From Streptomyces sp. HUAS MG91 (GTDB taxonomy: Bacteria; Actinomycetota; Actinomycetes; Streptomycetales; Streptomycetaceae): a stretch of 64,000 nt of DNA. The stretch covers positions 2,790,001-2,854,000 of the forward strand of contig NZ_CP159534.1 of assembly GCF_040529335.1 (NCBI RefSeq), written 5' to 3'. The notes under the pieces are model-generated. The model was not told where the DNA came from, ran no database searches, and saw only the letters and a program-made list of their open reading frames with translations. A program made the translations under genes and the position numbers. The stretch's first letter is position 1; each line of letters opens with the position of its first letter. Shown here one piece after another: positions 57,184 through 64,000 of this stretch.

Positions 57184-57936
57184 ATGGAAGGTCATGCCGA
57201 AGTCAGGACGGTCGTCGACTGGAAGGCCGTGGGCTGGGAGGAGCTGACGCCCGGTGCCGGGCGGATCCGGCTGCCCGGCTGGGACGCCACGGCCGGGCTC
57301 GTCGTGGGCGCCGGCGCCGCCCTGCTGATCGACACCGGATCCTCACTGCGTGAAGGCGCCCGGCTGCGCGCGGACGTCCGGCGGCTGCTCGGAGCACACG
57401 CACGGGTGACGCACATCGTGCTCACCCATCCGCATTTCGACCACGTGCTCGGCACGGCGGCTTTCGCGGGGGTGGAGACCTACGGCGCGGTGGGCATCGA
57501 CACAGTCCTCACGCGGGGCCGCGACGCCCTGTACGAGGACGCCGTGCGGCACGGGCTGCCCCCGGACGAGGCGGCCGGGGCGACGGACGTCCTGGTCGTC
57601 CCGCGGCACCGGGTCAGCGGCGAGTGGACGCTCGATCTGGGCGAAGGGCTCCAGGTGCTGATCGCGAACCTCGGCCCCGCCCACACCGCCCACGACCTGG
57701 TGGTCCTGGTCCCGGGGAACCCCGTGACCGTCTTCTGCGGCGATCTGGTCGAGGAGTCCGGCGAACCGCAGGCGGGCCCCGACGCGGCACCCGGTCACTG
57801 GCCGGCGGCGCTCGACCGGCTGCTCGCGCTCGGCGGCGAGGACGCGCTGTACGTTCCCGGGCACGGTTCGGTGGTGAATGCGGCGTTCGTCCGGGCGCAG
57901 CGCGCCACTCTGCTGGCGCGTTCCGGCGTGTCGTGA
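57184..57936 (+). CDS. MBL-fold metallohydrolase
   Basis: 250-residue metallo-beta-lactamase-fold enzyme. Zinc motif VLTHPHFDHVLG, further ligands in LGPAHTAHDLVV (His), TVFCGDLV (Asp) and YVPGHGSVV (His). Glyoxalase-II-like arrangement but substrate unknown. Divergent from hrcA; starts at ATG 57184 and is followed by the DUF3097 gene after 34 bp. Confidence 0.92.
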   Translation: MEGHAEVRTVVDWKAVGWEELTPGAGRIRLPGWDATAGLVVGAGAALLIDTGSSLREGARLRADVRRLLGAHARVTHIVLTHPHFDHVLGTAAFAGVETYGAVGIDTVLTRGRDALYEDAVRHGLPPDEAAGATDVLVVPRHRVSGEWTLDLGEGLQVLIANLGPAHTAHDLVVLVPGNPVTVFCGDLVEESGEPQAGPDAAPGHWPAALDRLLALGGEDALYVPGHGSVVNAAFVRAQRATLLARSGVS

Positions 57937-57970
57937 CACGGACCCGCGTGTTCCTCATATCGTCGGCCGA

Positions 57971-58792
57971 ATGCGCCAGTACTCACCTGACCTGACCCCT
58001 CCCTGGAAGCGGAACAAGCCGGTTCCGGAGGTGCCCGCCGAGCCGGATCTGGTCGTCGAGGAGGTCCGCACCGGCTTCTGCGGGGCGGTGGTCCGCGTCG
58101 AGAAGACGGCGCAGGGGCCGACGGTGACGCTGGAGGACCGCTTCGGCAAGCACCGGGTCTTCCCGATGGAGCCGCGCGGATTCCTGCTGGAGGGCAAGCC
58201 CGTCACGCTGGTCCGTCCGTCGGCGGCGTCCGCCGGGCCCGCGCGTCCGGCCCGTACGGCGTCGGGCTCGATGGCGGTCCCCGGCGCCCGCGCCCGGGTG
58301 GCCCGGGCCGGCCGGATCTACGTCGAGGGCAAGCACGACGCCGAGCTCATCGAACGGGTGTGGGGCGACGACCTGCGCATCGAGGGCGTGGCGGTGGAGT
58401 TCCTGGAGGGCGTGGACGACCTCCCGGCGATCGTCGCCGACTTCGCGCCCGGCCCCGACGCGCGCCTCGGCGTCCTGGTCGACCATCTGGTCCCCGGCAC
58501 CAAGGAGTGGAAGATCTCCCGGTCGGTGACGAGCGAGCACGCCCTGGTGGTCGGCCACCCGTACATCGACATCTGGGAGGCGGTGAAGCCGTCCTCGGTC
58601 GGCATCGACGCCTGGCCCCGCGTCCCGCACGGCCAGGACTGGAAGACGGGCGTCTGCCGGGCCCTGGGCTGGCGCGTGGCGAACACCGGCGAGGCCTGGC
58701 AGCACATCCTGTCCCGGGTCACGTCCTACAAGGACCTGGAACCGGAACTCCTGGGCCGAGTGGAAGAACTGATCGACTTCGTCACGGGCTGA
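57971..58792 (+). CDS. DUF3097 family protein
   Basis: 273 residues, actinobacteria-specific. Starts MRQYSPDLTPPWKRNKPVPEV; a toprim-like segment AGRIYVEGKHDAELIERVWGDDLR and LGVLVDHLVPGTKEWKI, VVGHPYIDIWEAVKP follow. The VEGKHDAELIE and LVDHL pattern resembles the Toprim fold Glu and DxD, so a nucleic-acid enzyme role is possible but unproven. ATG 57971 is chosen over upstream frame extension. Conserved neighbour of hemW and hrcA in Streptomyces. Confidence 0.9.
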   Translation: MRQYSPDLTPPWKRNKPVPEVPAEPDLVVEEVRTGFCGAVVRVEKTAQGPTVTLEDRFGKHRVFPMEPRGFLLEGKPVTLVRPSAASAGPARPARTASGSMAVPGARARVARAGRIYVEGKHDAELIERVWGDDLRIEGVAVEFLEGVDDLPAIVADFAPGPDARLGVLVDHLVPGTKEWKISRSVTSEHALVVGHPYIDIWEAVKPSSVGIDAWPRVPHGQDWKTGVCRALGWRVANTGEAWQHILSRVTSYKDLEPELLGRVEELIDFVTG

Positions 58793-58806
58793 GGAGCGCC
58801 CCCCCC

Positions 58807-58826
58807 AGGGGCGCGGGGAACTGCGC
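58807..58826 (-). repeat. Intergenic repeat copy G
   Basis: Perfect 20-mer in minus orientation, between the convergent DUF3097 and hemW genes, 67 bp from copy H. Confidence 0.9.
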
Positions 58827-58873
58827 GAGCAACCACGACACACCCGCACCCACCCGCCGACGGAAACCCCCAC

Positions 58874-58893
58874 AGGGGCGCGGGGAACTGCGC
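58874..58893 (-). repeat. Intergenic repeat copy H
   Basis: Perfect 20-mer in minus orientation, 54 bp beyond the hemW stop. With G it forms a same-orientation pair, like B/C and D/E. Confidence 0.9.
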
Positions 58894-58946
58894 GACCAGC
58901 CACGACGAGAGCCGCACCCGCCCACCGGCCGAACCCCCACGGCGAG

Positions 58947-60179
58947 CTAATCGACCAGATCCCGCACCACGGCATCGGCCAGCAATCGCCCCCGCAGCGT
59001 CAGCACGGCCCGCCCGCCGTCGAACGGCACGCTCTCCAGCAGCCCGTCCGCGACAGCCTTCCGCGCGGCGGCCAGCCCGGCGGGCTTCAGCAGCGACACC
59101 GGGCACCCGTCGAGCAGCCGCAGCTCCAGCAGGATCCGCTCGACCCGCCGGTCCTCGTCGGCCAGCACCTCCCGCCCGGCCCCCGGCGATCTCCCCTCGG
59201 CGAGCGCGGCGGCATAGGCCCCGGGATGCTTGACGTTCCACCAGCGCACCCCGCCCACGTGCGAGTGGGCGCCCGGCCCGGCGCCCCACCAGTCGGCCCC
59301 GCGCCAGTACAGCTCGTTGTGCAGGCACCGCCCGGCCTCGGACGTCGCCCAGTTCGACACCTCGTACCAGTCGAACCCGGCCCCCGCAAGGACCTCGTCG
59401 GCGATCAGGTACCGGTCCGCGTGGACGTCGTCGTCGGTCATCGGCACCTCCCCGCGCCGGATCCGCCGGGCGAGCTGGGTGCCATCCTCGACGATCAGCG
59501 CGTACGCCGAGACGTGGTCGGGGCCGGCCCCGATGGCCGCGTCCAGCGAGGCTCGCCAGTCCTCGTCGGTCTCCCCCGGCGTGCCGTAGATCAGGTCCAG
59601 GTTCACGTGCTCGAACCCGGCGGCCCGCGCCTCCGCGACACACGCCTCGGGCCGGCCGGGCGTGTGCGTGCGGTCGAGGACCTTCAGCACGTGCTGCCGC
59701 GCGCTCTGCATCCCGAACGAGATCCGGTTGAACCCCCCGGCCCGCAGCTCGGCCAGATACGCCGGGTCGACCGACTCGGGGTTCGCCTCGGTCGTCACCT
59801 CGGCGTCGTCGGCGAGCCCGAACTCGTCGCGGATCGCGCCCAGCATCCGTACGAGGTCGGAGGCGGCGAGCAGCGTCGGCGTACCGCCCCCGACGAACAC
59901 GGTCCGCACGGGCCGCCGGTCGTCGCCGAGCACCTTCCGGGCGAGCCGGACCTCCTCCACCACGAGGTCCGCGTAGTTGTCCCGGGAGGCGAGGACGCCG
60001 CCGGTGCCGCGCAGCTCGGTCGCCGTGTACGTGTTGAAGTCGCAGTAGCCGCAGCGGGTGGCGCAGTACGGGACGTGCAGATAGAAGCCGAGCGGGCGGG
60101 AGGCCGCGTCGGCGAGGGCGGAGGCGGGCAGGGATCCGTCGGCGGGGACGGGCTCGCCGTCGGGAAGTGCGGAAGGCAT
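58947..60179 (-). CDS. hemW: Radical SAM HemW (heme chaperone, coproporphyrinogen III oxidase-like)
   Basis: 410 residues. SAM cluster ligands CATRCGYCDFNTY; GGGTPTLL, ITTEANPESVDP-type region (EVTTEANPESVDPAYL), RISFGMQSA, NLDLIYGTPGET, and the C-terminal ELRLLDGCPVSLLKP. HemW inserts or carries heme rather than oxidising coproporphyrinogen; the extra cysteine of true HemN is absent. ATG 60179 starts the conserved N-terminus. Confidence 0.93.
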   Translation of the reverse strand: MPSALPDGEPVPADGSLPASALADAASRPLGFYLHVPYCATRCGYCDFNTYTATELRGTGGVLASRDNYADLVVEEVRLARKVLGDDRRPVRTVFVGGGTPTLLAASDLVRMLGAIRDEFGLADDAEVTTEANPESVDPAYLAELRAGGFNRISFGMQSARQHVLKVLDRTHTPGRPEACVAEARAAGFEHVNLDLIYGTPGETDEDWRASLDAAIGAGPDHVSAYALIVEDGTQLARRIRRGEVPMTDDDVHADRYLIADEVLAGAGFDWYEVSNWATSEAGRCLHNELYWRGADWWGAGPGAHSHVGGVRWWNVKHPGAYAAALAEGRSPGAGREVLADEDRRVERILLELRLLDGCPVSLLKPAGLAAARKAVADGLLESVPFDGGRAVLTLRGRLLADAVVRDLVD

Positions 60180-60223
60180 ACGTCCATTGTCCTGCACCGC
60201 CCGGCACCGTCTTTCCAGCCCCG

Positions 60224-62239
60224 CTACTCGGCTTGCAGCACCAGCAGGGCCAGGTCGTCGTCCGGTGGGGCGTCGGCGAAGGCGTGGACCAGGCGTCTGA
60301 TGCGCTCGGCGAGGAGCGGGGCCGACAGGCCCGCGCATCCGGCGAGGGCCTGGGCCAGCCCGTCGCCATCGTCGAACTGGAGGGCCCCGCGACGCCGCTC
60401 GGTCACCCCGTCGGTGACGCACAGCAGGGTGTCCCCGGCGGACAGCTCGAAGGTCTCGCTGGTGTAGTCGGGGTCGTCGACGACCCCGAGCAGCACCTGG
60501 GGGCCGGCCGCGGGGACAACCTCGCCGCCGGGCCGCATCAGCAGCGGCAGCGGATGCCCGGCGGAGGCGATGGTGCAGCTCATCCCGGCGGCGGTGGGCG
60601 TCAGCTCGCCGTAGAGCAGGGACAGGAAGCGGGAGGTGGAGCCCTCCTGCGGCACCCCCTGGCCGCCGACTGCGGCGAGCGCGCGACCGGCGGTGTCGGC
60701 GGCCTCGGTGGCGTCGTCGAGCAGCAGCCGGTTGAGCCGGTCCAGGACCTGGTGGGCCGAGTACCCCTCGCGGGCGAGCAGCCGCAGCCAGGGCCGGGCC
60801 AGCCCGATCATCACGGCCGCCTCGGGCCCCTTGCCCTGGACGTCGCCGAGCGCGAAGCACCAGCGTCCGTCACCGGCCGGGAAGACGTCGTAGAAGTCGC
60901 CGCCGGGGCCGCCCCGCTCCTTCGGCTCGTACACGAGGGCGCTCCTGAGGCCAGGGATCTCGGCGATGGCGGTGGGCAGCAGGCCGCGCTGGAGGATCCG
61001 GCTGATGGTGGCCTGCCGGGTGAAGCGGCGGGCCGCGCTGACGGCGAGCGCGACGCGGCGGCTGAAGTCCTCGACGAGGCCGGTGACCTCGTCGGGGAAG
61101 GTCTGGAGTCCGGCCCGGCCGATGAGCAGGATGCCGAGGGTGCGGCCGCCCGCCGAGAGCCGGTAGGCGAGCGCGGCGCCCGCGTCGTCGGGGGCGGTCT
61201 CGAACGGGCAGGGCACCGGCACGGCGGCGGTGCGCACGGCGTCCGGCAGCCGGGGCGGTTCCTTCTCCAGGATCCGGCGCAGGTCCTCCAGGCGGTTCTC
61301 GTGGGTGTGCCAGACGCGGGCGAGCCGCGGCGCGTGCAGGGGGTCGGCGCCGCGCGCGTCGTGGTCGGCGATGCCCGGCAGGCCGCGCCCCTCCTCGTCG
61401 TAGAGCCAGATCGCGCACCAGTCGGCGAGCCGTGGCACGAGGAGCTGGCCGACGAGCGCGGCGACCATGTCCTCGTCGAGCTGCCCGGCGAGGAGGTCGG
61501 AGGCCTCGGCGAGGAAGGAGAGCGCGCCGCGGTTGATCCAGTCGCGGTCCTGCGGGTCGCGGCGGGACACGGGCGCCAGGATCTCCGCGGCGCGCAGCCC
61601 GCGCTGGAGGGCGCGCGCGGACGACGCGTCCGGGCCCTGCGGTGCCGGGGCCTGCTGTCCGGACGCCTGCTGTTCCAGGAGGACGGGCGCGGAGGTCTCC
61701 GTGCCGTCGGTGGGCAGGCGGGCCCACACCGTCTTGGTGCTCGCGCGGTAGGTGATCCCCCACGACTCGGCGAGACCGGCGACGAGCTGGACGCCGCGGC
61801 CGTACTCGGGGGTCTCCGGCGAGCGCGGTCCGCGGTCGGTGCGCACGGCGCGGGACGGGTGGTGGTCGGTGACCTCGACGACGAGCCCCGCGGGGGTGCC
61901 GTCCGGCGCGACGGGCTCCATCCTGCACAGCAGTTCGACGCTGGTGCCCGCGTGCACCACGGCGTTCGTGACGAGTTCGCTCAGGACGACGACGGCGTCG
62001 TCGACCAGCCGGTCACTGAGGGTGGCGGCCACGGGCAGGGCCAGTTCGGTCCAGTCGGCGAAGGCGGCACGGACGAAACGGCGGGCGGCAGCGGGTGCCA
62101 GTGGGTTCCCGGGCAGCGACGTCCGCACCACGGCCGGTGCTGCGTCCGACCCGACGTTCGCCAGGTCGGGGCCACTGACGGTGGTCTCCCGCTGAAGTGG
62201 AATGGGCCCCACGGTTCGGCTCCTGAGCAGTTCGGGCAT
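60224..62239 (-). CDS. SpoIIE-type PP2C phosphatase with anti-sigma kinase and GAF domains
   Basis: 671 residues. N-terminal HATPase_c/anti-sigma domain (about 50-175) with N-box ELVTNAVVHAG and G-box GRGVQLVAGL; a GAF sensor (about 230-400); C-terminal PP2C/SpoIIE domain with GGDFYDVF, LGDVQGKGPEAA and PDDDLALLVL. In Streptomyces such fusions switch alternative-sigma-factor pathways by phosphorylating and dephosphorylating anti-anti-sigma proteins. Start ATG 62239 with GAGG five bases upstream; divergent from the sensor gene across only 39 bp. Confidence 0.93.
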   Translation of the reverse strand: MPELLRSRTVGPIPLQRETTVSGPDLANVGSDAAPAVVRTSLPGNPLAPAAARRFVRAAFADWTELALPVAATLSDRLVDDAVVVLSELVTNAVVHAGTSVELLCRMEPVAPDGTPAGLVVEVTDHHPSRAVRTDRGPRSPETPEYGRGVQLVAGLAESWGITYRASTKTVWARLPTDGTETSAPVLLEQQASGQQAPAPQGPDASSARALQRGLRAAEILAPVSRRDPQDRDWINRGALSFLAEASDLLAGQLDEDMVAALVGQLLVPRLADWCAIWLYDEEGRGLPGIADHDARGADPLHAPRLARVWHTHENRLEDLRRILEKEPPRLPDAVRTAAVPVPCPFETAPDDAGAALAYRLSAGGRTLGILLIGRAGLQTFPDEVTGLVEDFSRRVALAVSAARRFTRQATISRILQRGLLPTAIAEIPGLRSALVYEPKERGGPGGDFYDVFPAGDGRWCFALGDVQGKGPEAAVMIGLARPWLRLLAREGYSAHQVLDRLNRLLLDDATEAADTAGRALAAVGGQGVPQEGSTSRFLSLLYGELTPTAAGMSCTIASAGHPLPLLMRPGGEVVPAAGPQVLLGVVDDPDYTSETFELSAGDTLLCVTDGVTERRRGALQFDDGDGLAQALAGCAGLSAPLLAERIRRLVHAFADAPPDDDLALLVLQAE

Positions 62240-62278
62240 TTACGCCTCAGGCGACAGCAACAGAGTGACAGACTGACC

Positions 62279-64000
62279 ATGGCCATAAGCGCCGAGTCAC
62301 CGAAGTGGGCCGCTATGAGTGAGAACAGTGCTATGCGTGTGGACCCCAGCGGGCTCGAGAGCGACATGCTCCGCGCCTCCGATCTGCGCCCGCTGCTGGC
62401 AGCCATCACCTCCGCGCGGGACGGGAACTTCGTCCACGTCCAGGAGCCCGGGGAGGGCCTGGTCGGCGAGCTGGGGGCGGTGTTCAACCAACTGGTCGAC
62501 CGCAGCGCCCACTTCAGCTCCGAGCTGACCCGGGTGCGCCGGGAGATCGTCCGGCACGGGCGGCTCGACGAGCGGATGGAGACGAGCCCCGGGTACGGCG
62601 CGTGGGCGACCCGCGTCCACGACGTGAACACCGTCATCGGGGCTCTGGTGGCCCCGGCGGCCAATGCCACCCGGGTGCTGGACGCGGTCGCGGGCGGCGA
62701 TCTGACGCAGCGGGTCGACCTGCACGACGGCACCCGTCAGTTACGCGGGGACCTGCGCAGCCTGGGCCGCGCGGTCAACAAGATGGTGGATCAGCTCTCC
62801 CTGTTCACCGGTGAGGTGACCCGGGTCGCCCGTGAGGTCGGCACCGAGGGCCGGCTCGGCGGGCGCGCCAAGGCCCAGGGGCTGAGCGGCAGCTGGCGTG
62901 ACGTGACCGAGGCCGTGAACACGATGGCGTCGCGGCTGACGGCCCAGGTGCGGGACATCGCGCTGGTGACGACGGCGGTGGCCCGCGGCGACCTGACCCG
63001 TACGGTCACCATCGAGGCGACGGGCGAACTGCTCGAACTGAAGCTGACCGTGAACACGATGGTCGACCAGCTCTCCGCGTTCGCCGACGAGGTCACCCGC
63101 GTGGCCCGTGAGGTCGGCACCGAGGGCCAGCTCGGTGGCCGCGCCCAGGTCCGCGGCGTCTCCGGCGTCTGGAAGGACCTCACCGACAACGTCAACTTCA
63201 TGGCGTCGAACCTCACCTCGCAGGTCCGCAACATCGCGCAGGTCACCACGGCGGTGGCCAACGGCGACCTGAGCCAGAAGATCACGGTCGACGCGAAGGG
63301 CGAGATCCTCGAACTCAAGTCGACGATCAACACGATGGTCGACCAGCTCTCCGCCTTCGCCGACGAGGTCACCCGCGTGGCCCGCGAGGTCGGCACCGAG
63401 GGCCAGCTCGGCGGCCGCGCCCAGGTCCGCGGCGTCTCCGGCGTCTGGAAGGACCTCACCGACAACGTCAACTTCATGGCGGACAACCTGACCTCCCAGG
63501 TCCGCAACATCGCGCTCGTCTCGACGGCGGTGGCCCAGGGCGACCTCGGCAAGAAGATCACCGTCGAGGCGAAGGGCGAGATCCTCGAACTCAAGTCGAC
63601 GATCAACACGATGGTCGACCAGCTCTCCGCCTTCGCCGACGAGGTCACCCGCGTGGCCCGCGAGGTGGGCACGGAGGGGAACCTGGGCGGTCAGGCCCAG
63701 GTGCGGGGCGTATCGGGGGTCTGGAAGGACCTCACGGACAACGTCAACTTCATGGCGTCGAACCTCACCTCCCAGGTCCGCAACATCGCGCAGGTCACCA
63801 CGGCCGTCGCGCAGGGCGACCTGTCGAAGAAGATCTCGGTCGACGCGCGCGGCGAGATCCTGGAGCTGAAGGACACCGTCAACACGATGGTGGAGCAGCT
63901 GCGCGGCTTCGCCGACGAGGTGACCCGTGTGGCCCGCGAGGTCGGCACCGACGGCCGTCTCGGCGGGCGTGCAACCGTGCACGGCGTGTCGGGCGTCTGG
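62279..64000 (+). CDS. Poly-HAMP sensor protein (hybrid histidine kinase type), 3' end outside window
   Basis: 574 codons visible, open to the right edge. No signal peptide or membrane segment. After a short N-terminal region ([20 protein letters not shown]) come at least five HAMP domains of 92 residues, each with [39 protein letters not shown] and [12 protein letters not shown] DEL/GDL motifs. Such poly-HAMP arrays occur in group III (Nik1-like) hybrid kinases and in large Streptomyces sensor kinases of about 1800 residues; the kinase part would lie beyond 64000. ATG 62315 and 62333 are alternative starts. Divergent from the SpoIIE phosphatase, so a shared stress pathway is possible. Confidence 0.85.
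   Translation, partial: MAISAESPKWAAMSENSAMRVDPSGLESDMLRASDLRPLLAAITSARDGNFVHVQEPGEGLVGELGAVFNQLVDRSAHFSSELTRVRREIVRHGRLDERMETSPGYGAWATRVHDVNTVIGALVAPAANATRVLDAVAGGDLTQRVDLHDGTRQLRGDLRSLGRAVNKMVDQLSLFTGEVTRVAREVGTEGRLGGRAKAQGLSGSWRDVTEAVNTMASRLTAQVRDIALVTTAVARGDLTRTVTIEATGELLELKLTVNTMVDQLSAFADEVTRVAREVGTEGQLGGRAQVRGVSGVWKDLTDNVNFMASNLTSQVRNIAQVTTAVANGDLSQKITVDAKGEILELKSTINTMVDQLSAFADEVTRVAREVGTEGQLGGRAQVRGVSGVWKDLTDNVNFMADNLTSQVRNIALVSTAVAQGDLGKKITVEAKGEILELKSTINTMVDQLSAFADEVTRVAREVGTEGNLGGQAQVRGVSGVWKDLTDNVNFMASNLTSQVRNIAQVTTAVAQGDLSKKISVDARGEILELKDTVNTMVEQLRGFADEVTRVAREVGTDGRLGGRATVHGVSGVW
62779..64000 (+). repeat. 276-bp HAMP-coding tandem repeats
   Basis: Equivalent sites recur with exact 276-bp spacing at 62779, 63055, 63331, 63607 and 63883 (for example CACGATGGTC at the middle three). 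The 63055-63330, 63331-63606 and 63607-63882 units are highly similar in DNA and each encodes a 92-residue HAMP unit. The array runs off the window. Confidence 0.9.

Noticed and set aside
62319..62814. Short plus-strand frames in the 5' part of the sensor gene
   Set aside because: Shadows of the continuous HAMP-coding frame that starts at 62279.

Overview
The window is high-GC (about 70% or more by eye) actinobacterial chromosome. Gene content and order (glyS, znuABC-zur, uppS, recO, leuA, protealysin-like protease, era, corC-ybeY-phoH, rsmE, dnaJ2-hrcA, hemW) match the core-chromosome neighbourhood I know from Streptomyces, and GTG starts, leaderless-type promoters, short intergenic gaps and DUF397/XRE loci fit the same genus. 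No rRNA, tRNA, CRISPR array, insertion sequence or prophage was recognised. The first gene (dus) and the last (a poly-HAMP sensor kinase) are cut by the window edges.

Region by region: 1-4.3 kb carries dus, then two neighbouring copies of the same module, an XRE/MmyB-type regulator divergent from a DHA2-type MFS exporter, with near-superimposable operator/promoter architecture. 5.9-9.3 kb is one large NTPase-TPR protein. 9.3-10.9 kb is an aldo/keto reductase plus TetR regulator behind an inverted-repeat operator. 11-18 kb is housekeeping: glyS, a Zur-controlled zinc importer (znuABC) with zur itself, uppS and recO. 18.4-20.1 kb is a WhiJ-like accessory locus (two small proteins, an XRE/DUF5753 regulator and a tandem DUF397 protein). 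20-25 kb has two isochorismatase-fold proteins, a TerB-like protein, leuA with its leader-peptide attenuator, and a protealysin-like protease with its emfourin-type inhibitor. 25-28.8 kb has a GH1 beta-glucosidase/MFS operon and an XRE-controlled SDR. 29.7-33.6 kb has era, amtB-glnK behind GlnR-like boxes, a single-domain Rpf-type transglycosylase with DevR/OsdR-like palindromes upstream, and a degenerate cytidine-deaminase-like protein.

33.7-39.9 kb has a zinc alcohol dehydrogenase, the phoH-ybeY-corC-mmcQ operon in which phoH is interrupted by a class 3-type intein with LAGLIDADG motifs, and a GNAT. 40-44.4 kb is a D-glucarate catabolic cluster (gudD, kdgD, PfkB kinase) divergent from an IclR regulator. 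44.6-52.6 kb has an MFS transporter, an adenine/adenosine deaminase, RNase Z, a HIT protein, a tricorn-like protease and a lipoprotein. 52.9-60.2 kb has rsmE, a nitronate monooxygenase, dnaJ2-hrcA with CIRCE, an MBL hydrolase, a DUF3097 protein and hemW. The right end has a SpoIIE-type phosphatase/anti-sigma fusion divergent from the poly-HAMP sensor.

The most notable signals beyond routine annotation are: the PhoH intein; a perfectly conserved 20-bp intergenic element present eight times in the window; DevR/OsdR-like palindromes upstream of the resuscitation-factor gene; the twin operators of the duplicated XRE/MFS modules; the protealysin-emfourin pair; and three promoters whose geometry predicts leaderless mRNAs. 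All function calls rest on reading the translations and on knowledge of the families; no database search was run.
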